DNA of 64,000 bases from Roseiarcus sp963751165 (lineage in GTDB: Bacteria; Pseudomonadota; Alphaproteobacteria; Rhizobiales; Beijerinckiaceae): assembly GCA_963751165.1 (NCBI GenBank), contig CAVVTP010000018.1, forward strand, positions 1-64,000, written 5' to 3'. The notes under the pieces were generated by a model. The model saw only the letters and a list, made by a program, of their open reading frames with translations, had not been told where the DNA came from and did no database searches. Positions 18,107 to 28,048 of this stretch are shown here, piece by piece. Made by a program: the position numbers and the translations under genes. The stretch's first letter is position 1; the number at the start of each line of letters is the position of its first letter.

Positions 18107-18382
18107 TCAATTCATTCCCAGCGCGGCGAGATAAAGGTCCAGGATAGTCTCCTCTTCTCTCCGCTGGTCGCGGTCCTGTTTGCGGATCGAGACGATCTTG
18201 CGCATGATCTTGACGTCGAAACCATTGCCTTTGGCCTCGCCATAGACGTCCTTGATGTCGTCGGACAGCGCCTTCTTCTCCTCCTCGAGTCGCTCGATCC
18301 GCTCGATGAACGCGCGCAGATGGCTGGAGTTGACCTCTTCCGTCCCCGTCGCGATCTCGTCCTTTTTCGCCGCCTCGGCCAT
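18107..18382 (-). CDS. gapR: GapR-family DNA-binding protein (DUF2312)
   Basis: A 91-residue coiled-coil protein of the GapR/UPF0335 family, a nucleoid-associated protein that in Caulobacter binds overtwisted DNA ahead of replication and transcription. LRAFIERIERLEEEKKALSD forms the N-terminal coiled coil; DIKDVYGEAKGNGFDVKIMR and KIVSIRKQD are the family signature. It ends LDLYLAALGMN as in orthologues. Monocistronic, convergent with purC. Length and sequence are fully normal. Confidence 0.93.
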   Translation of the reverse strand: MAEAAKKDEIATGTEEVNSSHLRAFIERIERLEEEKKALSDDIKDVYGEAKGNGFDVKIMRKIVSIRKQDRDQRREEETILDLYLAALGMN

Positions 18383-18544
18383 CCCAAATCCTCGTGATGA
18401 AGAAGGCGCGGAACTGGCCTCAAACAGGGGAGCGCGTCAAGCGCGGCGAACGCCGCCTGTGGATGATGTTGGATTGCATCGGGTTGCCTGGAGCAAGCCC
18501 GGGCTCTGAGCGGCCGGCCTTTTCGCCTCCCCTGGAATCCCTGC

Positions 18545-18690
18545 GCCGGCAAAAGTAATCCCTGCCTCTCCACTTAGGGAATTTTTGTCGCACGGACCTG
18601 AAATACAGAGCATTTTTCGGCGCGGATTGTCCCGGAAAAGGCCGAGTTCAATTGCTACGGAGGGAATATCTCGCCTGATCCCTCCTCGAA
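18545..18690. repeat. intergenic repeat with TCCCTG / TTAGGGA motifs
   Basis: The 342-bp region between gapR and the hybrid kinase contains AATCCCTGC (twice), TTAGGGAATTTTTG and further CCCT/AGGGA blocks. The same style of AT-rich sequence with TTCCCTG and CAGGGA motifs recurs at 51.14-51.32 kb and 54.25-54.42 kb. No coding capacity is seen. It looks like a degenerate member of a dispersed intergenic repeat family. Confidence 0.4.
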
Positions 18691-18724
18691 AAGCCGCTCC
18701 GCCGCGGCGAGCAGTCGGAATTCC

Positions 18725-21700
18725 CTACTCCGCGGCCTCGCGCATGGCGCTGTAGCGGGTGAGCTGCGCCCTCAGGGGCGCGGGCTTCAAGGGCTTGTTG
18801 AGGATCACGACGTCCTCGCGCGCCGCGAGGTCGCACACTTCCGGGCTACGGTCGGCCGTCGCGAGAATGGCCGGAATGGAGGAGCCGAGATCGTCGCGCA
18901 AGAGCCTGATCGCCTCGATCCCGTCGCCTTCGTCGAGATGGTAGTCAGCGATGACGACGTCCGGCGCACCGAAGCGCATAAGCGCCTCGCGCGCGTCGGC
19001 GAGTCCGTGAGCGGTCGCGACTGAGCAACCCCAGCGGCTCATTAGGGCCCGCATGCCCTCCAGCACCCGCGGCTCGTTGTCGATCGCGAGCACCTTCAGG
19101 CCAGAGAGCGGCTCGCCGACATGAGCCGCAGCCGGACCGCCGTCGTCGGCTAGATTCGTCGGGGCGGCCGTTCCGCGGGGCGCGGTGACAGCAAAGACCG
19201 AGCCTTCGCCGAGCCTCGAAGTGAGCCCCACCGGATGGTCGAGCACACGCCCCAGCCGCTCGACGATCGACAGGCCAAGCCCCAGGCCCCGTGCGATCCG
19301 CGCGCCCTGATCGAGCCGCTGGAACTCCTCAAACACCGCCCGCTGCCGGTCCGGCGGGATGCCGAGCCCGGTGTCCCAGACCTCGATGCGCACCTCATTG
19401 CCCACGCGCCGGCAGCCGACCAGTACCCGACCACGCAGCGTGTATTTCAGCGCATTGGAGACGAGGTTCTGGAGCAGGCGGCGCATTAGACGGCGATCGG
19501 TGCGGACCGCCAGCTTGGTCGTAACGAAGCGTAGTTCCAGCCCTTTGGCCCGGGCGAGCGGCGCGAACTCGACCTCAAGCATGCGCATGAGATCGGCGAC
19601 CGGCACGTCGGCGATTTCCGGCCGAGTGGCGCCGGCGTCGAGCCGCGAAATATCGAGAAGGGCGCCGAGAATCTCCTCGACCGCCTCGAGCGAGAGATCG
19701 ACTTTATGCGCGAGGTCGGCGCGCTCGAGGTTTCCGTCCTGGGACGAGCCTTCGGTGAGCGAACTGGCATAGAGCCGCGCCGCGTTCAAGGGCTGAAGGA
19801 TGTCGTGGCTCGCCGCAGCGAGAAACCGCGTCTTGGAGAGATTGGCCTCTTCCGCCACCGTCTTCGCGCGCGCGAGTTCGGCGTTGAGCCTTTGCAGTTC
19901 GGCGGTGCGCTCATCGACCCGCTGCTCCAGGAGTTCGTTGGCCGCTTCCAGCGCCTCCTCGGTCTGCACGGTCTGCGTCACGTCGGTGTAGGTTGTGACG
20001 ATGCCTCCGTCCGGCAGCCGCGCCGAGCGAATCTCGATCACCCTGTGGGTGGAAAAGAGGCGCAACCTCGTCGGCTGTTCGTCATAGAGGAGCGCGGCCA
20101 CGCGCTCGGCGACGAAATCCTCCGAGTCGCCCGGGCCATAGGCGCCGCGCGTGGCGTTGAAACGCACGATCTCGTCGAGTCCGACGCCGTGGCGAAGCAT
20201 CGCCGGCGGCAGGTCGAACAGGTCGACGAATTCACGGTTCCATGCGGTCAGCGCCAGGTTGGAATCGAATACGGTGATGCCCTGGCGCGCGTGATCGAGC
20301 GCGTGTTGCAGCTGGTCGCGGCTCGACTGGATCGCCGCGGACGCCTCGTCGATCAGTTTGAGAGCAGACTGACCAGATACCGCCCGCGGCCGAAGCAGGA
20401 GCGACAGCACTTGGCGGGAGGTCGAGGCGCCAATGGCCGGCGATAGCAGGAATTCCGCATGGCGGATGAGTTGGGCGCTGGCCTCCTGCGCCGGGTCGTA
20501 TTCGAGCCCACTCTCGCGCATGAAGGCCGCGAAAGCACGGCGCGCTCGAGCGGCTCCGAGATAGCGGGCAACGGCCGATTCGAGTTCGACCGCGGTCGTC
20601 GATGAGCGCCACAGGCGGAACGCCTGCGGCTTCGCGCCGGCGCCGGCGAACGCGCTCGCCTGGGTGCGCTCGAGCGCACTCGGTTGGCGGCTAAGCGAGA
20701 AAATGACGAAGGCCACGATATTGGCCGATAGCGACAGGACGACGCCGCCGACGAGCGCGTTCGGCCCAAACGCGACCAGAGCGCTCGGGCTGAGCCAGTC
20801 GATCGCCAACGGTCCGTGCGCGAAATAGGCGGCGATCGCATGTTGCGGCAAAATCGACGGCAGCAGCAGAAGGTAGATCCAAGCGAGCGAGCCCGCAGTC
20901 ATGCCGGCCACCGCGCCGCGGGCGGTGCCGCGCCGCCAGAAGAGGCCGCCGAGAAAAGCTGGAGCGATTTGCGCGACGGCGGCGAATGAAAGAAGCCCGA
21001 TCGAGACGAGCGCCGCCTCACCCGCCATTCGCTCGTAGGCGAAGCCGAGCGCCAGAACGCCGAGGATAGCCAGCCGGCGAACCCACAAGACGAGTGCGCC
21101 GATGTCGCCTTCGGCGCCGGGCTCCTGCGGGACCGGCCGCCGCAACAGGAGCGGCATCGCGAGGTCGTTGGAGATGGTGATCGCCAGCGCAAGACTGTCC
21201 ATCACCACCATGGCGGTCGCGGCCGAGAGTCCGCCGATCATGGTGAGGAGCGCGATCCCGTGCGCCCCCGCGGCGAGCGGCAGCGCCAGAACCGTCAGGT
21301 CGCGGTTGATCGCCCCATCCGGGAACATCTTCAGCCCGGCGACCGCGAGTGGCGCGACAAAGAGGTTGATCAGCACCAGATAGACCGGAAACAGCCAGGA
21401 AGCCGTGCGCAGGTCGCGCCGGTCGTGGTTCTCAACCACCGTAACGTGAAACTGGCGCGGTAGGAGAATGATCGCGAAGGCCGAGAGCAGCGTCGTCACG
21501 CCCCAGACCGCCGGATCCGGCGGCGTCTTAATGACCGCGGCGATCCTCGGGTCCGCCTGTGCCGCCTCGGTAAGATCGGCGATCCCGCCGTTGAGCCCCC
21601 AGACGACGAACGCGCCGACGGCGAGAAACGCACCGAGCTTGACGATCGAACTCGACGGCGATAGCGAGGATGAGGCCGTCCTGACGCTCCTTCGGATTGA

Positions 21701-22247
21701 TCCGCCGGGTACCGAAGGCGATGGCGAAAGCGGCAAGCACCAGGGCGATCGCCAGCGAGAACGCCGCCGAGGGCTTGTCCGGGGCGAGCTTCGACTCGTC
21801 AAACGAATTGACGACCGTCAGTAGAGTGGTCGAGGCCGCCCTGAGCTGCAGGGCGACGTAGGGGGCCGAGCCGACGAGGGCGATGAGCGCGGCGAGCGCG
21901 GCGACCGCCTGCGACTTGCCGTAACGGGCCGAGACGAAGTCGGCGACCGTGGTCAGGTTTTGCGTTCGCGCCAGATTGGCGATGCGCCCGACGAACGGCG
22001 CGCCGAGGCCGATGACGAGAATCGGACCAATGTAGATTGGGAGAAACTCGAGTCCGTGCCTCGAGGCGAGGCCGACGGAGCCGTAATACGTCCAGGACGT
22101 GCAGTACACCGCAAGGCTCAAAGCATAGACGACCGCGCGGGGGGCGCCGAAGACGAATCGCCGCCCTCCCCGATCGCCCCACCAAGCGATTAGGAACAAC
22201 AGGAGGACGTAGCCGATCGCGATGAGAAAGACCGTCGCGCCGTTCAT
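18725..22247 (-). pseudogene. hybrid histidine kinase with Na+/solute-symporter sensor (CbrA-like), one frameshift
   Basis: Membrane sensor of about 1173 residues once one frameshift near 21655 is bridged (DGLILAIAVE, then SIVKLGAFLAVGAFVVWGLN). Order: SSS-family symporter with about 13 membrane helices (1 to ~520), linker, PAS domain, coiled coil (EALEAANELLEQRVDERTAE), HisKA box AAASHDILQPLNAARL with His near 814, HATPase domain (LQNLVSNALKYTLRG, GLGLGLSIVERLG), and a C-terminal receiver with phospho-acceptor Asp near 1100 (VVIADYHLDEGDG). This architecture is like CbrA/ErcS-type kinases that sense nutrient transport or carbon/nitrogen status. No partner regulator is adjacent. The single frameshift lies between two clean halves and is probably a sequence error. 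Confidence 0.9.
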
Positions 22248-22442
22248 CGAGTTGAGCGTTGCCCTCCTTTCCCTGGATATTACGAGGATGCGGCGACCGT
22301 TGACAATCGGCGGAGCGGGAGGCGACGATCAATGAAACGCCGGAGGCAAGGAAATCTCGATCCATGCGCGCCGGTCGGCTGTCGCATATTCGTCGAACAA
22401 TGGAATTCTCCCTGCGTGCGCCCTGTCTCTAAGCGAAATACC

Positions 22443-22485
22443 CATAATCCTTAGGTCCCCGGTTCGAGTCCGGGTCCCGGTACGA
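22443..22485 (+). repeat. 43-nt fragment of the tRNA-Met(CAT) 3' half
   Basis: These 43 nt match 28083-28125, the anticodon-to-CCA part of the intact tRNA-Met gene, with 3 mismatches and the same orientation. The anticodon 3' stem, variable loop and T arm are present. There is no D arm or 5' acceptor strand, so it is not a functional tRNA. The pair flanks 5.6 kb. Duplicated tRNA 3' ends are typical attachment-site scars. Confidence 0.8.
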
Positions 22486-22584
22486 TCCAAGATGACGGCT
22501 GCATAATTTCCGCGCTTGCACAGAAGAGTTGGGCGCCCTAGCGAAAGAGACGGCCTTTAGGTCAGAGCCGGAGGGCGGGCGGTC

Positions 22585-22923
22585 ATGAAATTTATTATGG
22601 CGGTGGTGAAGCCGTTCAAGCTCGAGGAGGTGCGGGCGGCGCTGGACAAGGTCGGCGTGCGCGGCATGACTGTCAGCGAGGCGAACGGCTACGGCCGCCA
22701 GAAGGGCCATACCGAGATCTATCGCGGCTCGGAATATACAACCGCCTTCATGCCGAAGCTGCGCCTGGAGATGGCGGTGGCCGACAATGAAGTCGATCGC
22801 ACGATCGAGGCGATCCGCGCCGCCGCGCGCACCGGGCAGATCGGCGACGGCAAGATCTTCGTCCTGCCGATGGAGCGCGCCATTCGCGTGCGCACCGGCG
22901 AATTGGGCGACGAGGCGCTCTGA
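22585..22923 (+). CDS. glnK: P-II nitrogen regulatory protein (first copy)
   Basis: A 112-residue P-II signal protein that binds 2-oxoglutarate and ATP/ADP and reports nitrogen status. The T-loop carries the uridylylation site Tyr51 (HTEIYRGSEYTTAFMPK). The B-loop TGQIGDGKIFV and C-loop VRTGELGDEAL are normal. A GGAGGGCGGGC ribosome site precedes the ATG. It lies 100 bp after a tRNA fragment and is followed 177 bp later by a second P-II gene. The neighbours usual for P-II genes (amtB for glnK, glnA for glnB) are absent, so the GlnB/GlnK assignment is uncertain. Confidence 0.85.
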   Translation: MKFIMAVVKPFKLEEVRAALDKVGVRGMTVSEANGYGRQKGHTEIYRGSEYTTAFMPKLRLEMAVADNEVDRTIEAIRAAARTGQIGDGKIFVLPMERAIRVRTGELGDEAL

Positions 22924-23100
22924 CCGGTTCGGGCCATGGATGAACCCTTTGCCGCAGCGCCGGGCAAAGTCTGGCTGCGCGCCGGCTTGCCTTTGCCGCC
23001 ATTCCGTGCATGACGATCAGTTCTTGAACGTCAACCCAGCCTCGTCGCCTGCGAAACGAACAATGCGGGAAGATCGAGCGAAACAGTCCGGCAGGGCGAC

Positions 23101-23439
23101 ATGAAGCTCGTTACGGCGGTTATCAAGCCGTTCAAGCTCGACGATGTGCGCGAAGCGCTCGACCGGATCGGCGTGCACGGCATGACGGTGACTGAGGTCA
23201 AGGGCTACGGCCGCCAGAAAGGCCATACCGAAATCTACCGCGGCGCCGAATATGTCGTGAGCTTTCTTCCGAAGGTCCGGATCGAGATCGCGGCCAGCGA
23301 CGACCGCGTCGACGAGGTCGTCGAAACTGTCGAACAGGCCGCCCGTACCGGCCAGATCGGCGACGGCAAGATCTTTGTCACGTCACTTGAACGCACCCAG
23401 CGAATCCGCACCGGCGAATCCGGCGACGACGCTCTCTGA
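23101..23439 (+). CDS. glnB: P-II nitrogen regulatory protein (second copy)
   Basis: A second 112-residue P-II protein, roughly two-thirds identical to the first by eye. It starts MKLVTAVIKPFKLDDVREAL, has T-loop HTEIYRGAEYVVSFLPKVR with Tyr51, B-loop TGQIGDGKIFV and ends RIRTGESGDDAL. The ribosome site is AGGGCGAC. The intergenic spaces (177 bp before, 80 bp after) allow a separate promoter. hemW follows. Which copy is GlnB and which GlnK cannot be told from context; the labels are provisional. Confidence 0.85.
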   Translation: MKLVTAVIKPFKLDDVREALDRIGVHGMTVTEVKGYGRQKGHTEIYRGAEYVVSFLPKVRIEIAASDDRVDEVVETVEQAARTGQIGDGKIFVTSLERTQRIRTGESGDDAL

Positions 23440-23519
23440 CGGGGCTTCGGGAAAGCCTCGGGTAAGCCTCACGCAAGCCGCGACTGGCGCCGCGAGCCGT
23501 TCGCTGGCATAAGGAGACG

Positions 23520-24722
23520 ATGATTTGGGACGGCATTCGCCCCAAGCCCAACGAACGCAGCGCGGCCGTCGGCGACGCCGACCCCGGGTTCGGGGTCTAT
23601 GTCCATTGGCCCTTCTGCCTGTCGAAATGTCCCTATTGCGACTTCAACAGCCACGTGCGGGGCAAGCCGATCGACGAGGAGCGCTATCTTGCGGCGTTCC
23701 GCGCCGAGATCACCCATCGAGCGTCGCTCACGCTCGGGCGCGCGGTCGCCTCGGTCTTCTTCGGCGGCGGGACGCCCTCCCTTATGCGTCCGCAGACGGT
23801 GCAGGGCGTCATCGACGCCATCGCCGCCAAATGGCGGATCGCGCCCGGGGCGGAAATCACGCTCGAGGCTAATCCGAACAGCGTCGAGGCGGGGCGCTTC
23901 CGCGCCTATCGCGCCGCCGGCGTCAACCGGCTGTCGGTCGGGGTCCAGGCGCTGAACGACGCAGACCTCAGGGCGCTGGGGCGGAAGCACACGGCCGACG
24001 AGGCGCTGGCGGCGGTCGACCTCGCCGCGTCGATCTTTCCGCGCTTCACCTTCGACCTCATCTATGGCCGGCCGGGACAGAGCGAGGCGCAATGGCGCGC
24101 CGAGCTCGCCCGCGCGCTGGACCTCGTCGGCGACCACGTCTCGCTCTATCAGCTCACAATCGAACCCGACACCATCTTCGAGCGCCTGCGCGACGCAGGC
24201 AAGCTCGCCCTTCCGGACGAGGAACTCGGCCTCTCCATGTTCACTGCGACGCGCGAGCTGACCGAGGCGCGCGGCCTGCCGGCTTACGAAGTCTCCAACC
24301 ATGCTCGCCCCGGCGCGGAGAGCCGCCACAACCTGATTTACTGGCGATACGGCGAGTACGCCGGCGTCGGCCCCGGAGCGCACGGCCGGATCGTCACCCC
24401 GAAGGGCCGGCTCGCCCAGGAGACCGAACCCCACCCGGAGATGTGGCTGACCCAGGTCGAGACCGAAGGCCATGGCCTAGTCGAGAGCTCGCCGCTGAGC
24501 CGCGAGGAGCAGGGCGACGAATTCCTGCTGATGGGCCTGAGACTCAGCGAAGGGATCGACCCGCGCCGCTACGAGAAGATCAGCGGACGGGAGCTCGACC
24601 GCGAGCGGATCGCGAGCCTTGTCGAGGATGGGTTCATCGAGCGTGACGCGCGCGGCCGCCTCAAGGTCACCCGGGTCGGCGCGCCCCTCCTGGACACGGT
24701 CGTCGCCGACGTCGCGGCGTGA
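23520..24722 (+). CDS. hemW: HemW-like radical SAM protein (heme chaperone)
   Basis: A 400-residue radical SAM protein of the HemN/HemW family. The iron-sulfur motif is CLSKCPYC (Cys33, Cys37, Cys40), preceded by YVHWPF as in HemW. The GGGTPSLM SAM-binding motif, EANPNSVEAGRF and SVGVQALNDADL follow. It lacks the N-terminal extension and C-terminal features of true coproporphyrinogen dehydrogenase, and its size is that of HemW, which transfers heme to apoproteins such as respiratory enzymes. The start ATG 23520 follows AAGGAGACG. In many proteobacteria hemW follows rdgB; that is not the case here. Confidence 0.92.
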   Translation: MIWDGIRPKPNERSAAVGDADPGFGVYVHWPFCLSKCPYCDFNSHVRGKPIDEERYLAAFRAEITHRASLTLGRAVASVFFGGGTPSLMRPQTVQGVIDAIAAKWRIAPGAEITLEANPNSVEAGRFRAYRAAGVNRLSVGVQALNDADLRALGRKHTADEALAAVDLAASIFPRFTFDLIYGRPGQSEAQWRAELARALDLVGDHVSLYQLTIEPDTIFERLRDAGKLALPDEELGLSMFTATRELTEARGLPAYEVSNHARPGAESRHNLIYWRYGEYAGVGPGAHGRIVTPKGRLAQETEPHPEMWLTQVETEGHGLVESSPLSREEQGDEFLLMGLRLSEGIDPRRYEKISGRELDRERIASLVEDGFIERDARGRLKVTRVGAPLLDTVVADVAA

Positions 24723-25147
24723 GCGGCATTTCTGTACTGCCCCAGACCAAATTCTTTCCAAGCCAAACCGGAGCCGAATCAAGCAGACCTGGCCAGACCA
24801 AGAAAAAACGATTGGATCCTTGGATTCCTTCGTTGGATTCGGCGGGTTTCAGCGGGTCATGGGCAACCCCAAACGAAAAATGAAGGCCGCGTCGTGGACA
24901 GCAGCTCCCGCATGGCTCCCCTTTCGGGCAATCCCATGCGGCCATCGCCGCTTCGCCTTTTGCGCCCTGCCGGGGTCGATCGGCAAAACGTTTCGTTGAC
25001 ATGCTCTCGTTTTCGCCACACCTGGGGTTCTCGAATTGGGCCTTGTTAAGGTGGTGAACCGCGCGTGCATCGTGTGAGCCCGTCGGGATTGCCGCGAAAG
25101 GAGGAGTAGAAACGACTGTACGTGATCTGGGCCAGCGTAGAGAAAAG
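24723..25147. other. intergenic region between hemW and dusA
   Basis: A 425-bp stretch. A TTGACA-like -35 occurs at 24995-25000 without a clear -10. A GAAAGGAGGAG purine run at 25095-25105 lies too far from the dusA start to be its ribosome site. GC-rich inverted pieces around 24880-24950 might form structure, but no known RNA family was recognised. Confidence 0.35.
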
Positions 25148-26149
25148 ATGGCGTCGAACCGAGAATTTAGATTCTCTATAGCTCCGATGATGGACTGGAC
25201 CGACCGCCGTTGCCGGGCGTTCCATCGTCTGATGACGCGCCGCGCCCGCCTCTACAGCGAAATGGTGACGGCGGACGCGGTCGTGTTCGGGCCTCGCGAA
25301 AGGCTGATCGGCTTTGGTCCTGCGGAGCATCCGGTGGCTTTGCAACTCGGCGGCTCGGAGCCGGCTCGGCTTGCGGAAGCCGCACGGATTGGCGCTGGCT
25401 TCGGCTATGACGAAATCAACCTCAACTGCGGCTGCCCGTCCGACCGGGTGCAGAGCGGACGCTTCGGCGCGTGTCTCATGCGTGAGCCGGGGCTGGTCGC
25501 CGAATGCGTCGCCGCCATGGCCGGCGCGGTCGATGTCCCGGTCACGGCCAAGTGCAGGATCGGTGTCGACGAGCAGGAGCCGCGCGATGCCCTGTTCGCG
25601 TTCGCCGCCTCGGTCAAGCAAGCCGGCGCTGCCACGCTGATCGTGCACGCGCGCAAGGCTTGGCTCGACGGCCTGAGTCCCAAGGAGAACCGCACCGTCC
25701 CGCCGCTCGACTATTCCCTCGTCTACGACCTGAAGCGCGCTCATCCGGATTGGCCGATCGTCATCAACGGCGGGGTTGCCGACCTCGACGAGGCGAAGGC
25801 CCATCTGGCGCATGTCGACGGAGTCATGCTGGGCCGGGCGGCTTACCAAAATCCGGAGCTGCTGCTCGGCGTCGATGCGGAAATCTTTGGTGAGGCGGCG
25901 CCGTTCGACGACGCTTTCGAGGCGCTCGACGCTTTCATGCCTGTGATCGCCGAGGGTCTCGAACGCGGCGAGCGGCTGCATGACTACACGCGCCATCTGC
26001 TTGGCCTGTTTGCTGGCCGCCCAGGCGCGCGCTTCTACCGTCGGGCGCTCGCGACCGAAGCCGTTCGCGAAGCCGCGCGGCTCGACGTACTCCGAGTCGC
26101 AGTCGCGCGGGTTTCAAGGAGGGGACCGACCGAACAAGCGGTTGCTTAA
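25148..26149 (+). CDS. dusA: tRNA-dihydrouridine synthase A
   Basis: Flavin enzyme that reduces uridine to dihydrouridine at positions 20/20a of tRNA. 333 residues. N-terminal FSIAPMMDWTDRRCRAFHR binds FMN. The catalytic cysteine is Cys96 in EINLNCGCPSDRVQSGRFGA. TLIVHARKAWLDGLSPKENR and VINGGVADLDEA complete the TIM barrel, and the C-terminal helical tRNA-binding domain contains RHLLGLFAGRPGARFYRR, specific to DusA. The start ATG 25148 follows AGAGAAAAG. No frame problem. Confidence 0.95.
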   Translation: MASNREFRFSIAPMMDWTDRRCRAFHRLMTRRARLYSEMVTADAVVFGPRERLIGFGPAEHPVALQLGGSEPARLAEAARIGAGFGYDEINLNCGCPSDRVQSGRFGACLMREPGLVAECVAAMAGAVDVPVTAKCRIGVDEQEPRDALFAFAASVKQAGAATLIVHARKAWLDGLSPKENRTVPPLDYSLVYDLKRAHPDWPIVINGGVADLDEAKAHLAHVDGVMLGRAAYQNPELLLGVDAEIFGEAAPFDDAFEALDAFMPVIAEGLERGERLHDYTRHLLGLFAGRPGARFYRRALATEAVREAARLDVLRVAVARVSRRGPTEQAVA

Positions 26150-26345
26150 AGGGCGTTGCGGTGGGACCGAAGCGGCGGCGCCGACCGCCGGACGTCGGAA
26201 GGCGGCTTTCCTCCCGCCCGATCTGTTCCGTCACGAAGTCGCCGAGGCATGAACCGTTTTCCCCGGCCTCATCTTGCGGCCCCTCCGTCCTTCCTTTAAT
26301 CGCAATTCCCATGGATTTCGCTGAATCGCGTTTCGGCCCAGCCTC

Positions 26346-26849
26346 GTGATCGCTCCTCAGAAACCCGTCGCCGTCATCATGGGCAGCCAGTCGGACTGGG
26401 AGGTCATGCGCCGCGCCGCCGAAACGCTCGAAGCGCTCGGAGTCGGCTACGACGCGCGTATCGTCTCGGCCCATCGCACCCCTGACCGGATGGTCGCCTT
26501 CGCCAAGGGAGCACGGGCGGAGGGGTTCAAGGTCATCATCGCCGGCGCCGGCGGCGCGGCGCATCTGCCCGGCATGACGGCGGCCTTCACCACGCTGCCG
26601 GTGTTCGGCGTGCCGGTCCCCACCAGAGCGCTGTCGGGGCAGGACAGCCTCCTGTCGATCGTGCAGATGCCGGCGGGCGTGCCGGTCGGGACGCTTGCGA
26701 TCGGAGAAGCCGGCGCCCTCAATGCGGCGCTCCTCGCTTCGGCGGTGTTGGCGCTCTCCGACGAGGCGCTTGCGGCCCGGCTCGAGGCCTGGCGGGCCAA
26801 GGCCGCCGCGGCGGTCGCCGAGCGTCCCGCCGACGAGGCGTCTCGATGA
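26346..26849 (+). CDS. purE: N5-carboxyaminoimidazole ribonucleotide mutase (PurE class I)
   Basis: Moves the carboxyl group from N5 to C4 of CAIR in purine synthesis, working with PurK. 167 residues. The GTG start at 26346 gives MIAPQKPVAVIMGSQSDWEV; the MGSQSDW loop and SAHRTPDRM are the substrate-binding signatures, followed by IIAGAGGAAHLPGMTAA. The stop overlaps purK by 4 bp (ATGA). The 196 bp upstream are non-coding. Confidence 0.96.
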   Translation: MIAPQKPVAVIMGSQSDWEVMRRAAETLEALGVGYDARIVSAHRTPDRMVAFAKGARAEGFKVIIAGAGGAAHLPGMTAAFTTLPVFGVPVPTRALSGQDSLLSIVQMPAGVPVGTLAIGEAGALNAALLASAVLALSDEALAARLEAWRAKAAAAVAERPADEASR

Positions 26850-27940
26850 TTTTGAGCCCGGGGGCGACGATCGGAATTCTCGGCGCGGGTCAGCTCGGCC
26901 GCATGCTGGCGAGCGCCGCGCTGAAGGTCGGACTGCGCACCCATGTCTTCGCTCCGGATTCCGTGGCGCCGGCTTACGACGCTGCGGCTGCGCGCACCGT
27001 CGCCGCCTTCGACGACGAGGAAGCGCTGTCGCGCTTTGCCGAAGCCGTCGACATCGTCACCTATGAGTTCGAGAACGTGCCGATCGAGACCGTCGAGTTC
27101 CTGGCCGATCGCCTGCCCGTCCGGCCCGGGGCGCGAGCGCTGGCGCTCACCCAGGACCGGCTGATCGAAAAGACCTTCTTGCGCGATCTCGGCCTCCGAA
27201 CGGCGCCGTTCGTCGGGGTCGAGGACACGGGGGCGCTCGCGCGCGCGGTCGCCGAGCTCGGCCGGCCGGCGATCCTCAAGACGCGCCGCTTCGGCTACGA
27301 CGGCAAGGGGCAGTCGCTCATCCGCGAGGGCTCTAACGTTTCGGCGGTCCACCGGGCGCTGGGCGGCGCGCCGATGATCCTCGAAGGCTTCGTCGCTTTC
27401 GAGCGTGAAATCTCGGTCGTCGCGGCGCGGAGCCTCGAAGGCGACGTCGTCGCCTATGATCTGAGCGAGAACGAACATGAGCGGCATATTCTGGCGAGAA
27501 GCCGCGCGCCCGCACGCATCGCAGTCGAGACGGCGCTCGAGGCGAAGCGCATCGCGACGACGATCCTCGAGGCGCTCGAGTACGTCGGCGTGCTGGCGGT
27601 CGAACTGTTCGTCATCCGCGACCGGCAGGGGCGCGAAGGCCTCGTCGTCAACGAAATCGCGCCGCGCGTGCACAACTCCGGTCATTGGACGCTCGACGGC
27701 GCCCAGACCTCGCAGTTCGAACAGCACGTGCGCGCCATCGCCGGCTGGCCGCTCGGCGCGCCGACCCGCCGCGGCCGGGTCGAAATGCACAATCTCATCG
27801 GCGAGGACGCAGAGGAATGGCGCGACATTCTCGCCCAGCCCGATCTTTGCCTGCATCTCTACGGCAAGCTGGAAATCAGGCCCGACCGCAAGATGGGCCA
27901 CGTTACGCGCATCCTTCCGGAAGCGCCCGGCGACGCGTGA
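26846..27940 (+). CDS. purK: N5-carboxyaminoimidazole ribonucleotide synthase (PurK)
   Basis: ATP-grasp enzyme converting AIR, bicarbonate and ATP to N5-CAIR. 364 residues. N-terminal ILGAGQLGRMLASAA dinucleotide-like loop, ATP-binding ILKTRRFGYDGKGQSLI, and the metal/ADP region LVVNEIAPRVHNSGHWTLDG are all intact. Translationally coupled to purE through ATGA. The tRNA-Met promoter follows 36 bp after its stop, so a separate transcript begins there. Confidence 0.96.
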   Translation: MILSPGATIGILGAGQLGRMLASAALKVGLRTHVFAPDSVAPAYDAAAARTVAAFDDEEALSRFAEAVDIVTYEFENVPIETVEFLADRLPVRPGARALALTQDRLIEKTFLRDLGLRTAPFVGVEDTGALARAVAELGRPAILKTRRFGYDGKGQSLIREGSNVSAVHRALGGAPMILEGFVAFEREISVVAARSLEGDVVAYDLSENEHERHILARSRAPARIAVETALEAKRIATTILEALEYVGVLAVELFVIRDRQGREGLVVNEIAPRVHNSGHWTLDGAQTSQFEQHVRAIAGWPLGAPTRRGRVEMHNLIGEDAEEWRDILAQPDLCLHLYGKLEIRPDRKMGHVTRILPEAPGDA

Positions 27941-27975
27941 GCTCAGCGTCAGGTCTGCGTGAGGTCCACCGCGCC

Positions 27976-28005
27976 TTGACAGGGTCGGTCTGGCCTCTCT
28001 ATACG
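27976..28005 (+). promoter_or_regulatory. sigma-70-type promoter of tRNA-Met
   Basis: TTGACA (27976-27981) and CTATAC/TATACG (27999-28005) are separated by 17-18 bp and lie about 45 bp upstream of the tRNA 5' end. This is the best promoter match seen in the window. Confidence 0.75.
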
Positions 28006-28048
28006 CCCGCTTCGCGTTTGAGCCGTGCAGCTCGAAAGCGCTTCTGGC

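Noticed and set aside
22429..22710. Minus frame spanning the tRNA fragment
   Set aside because: Its SNRGPKDYG-like residues come from reading the tRNA T arm in antisense; a common false gene.
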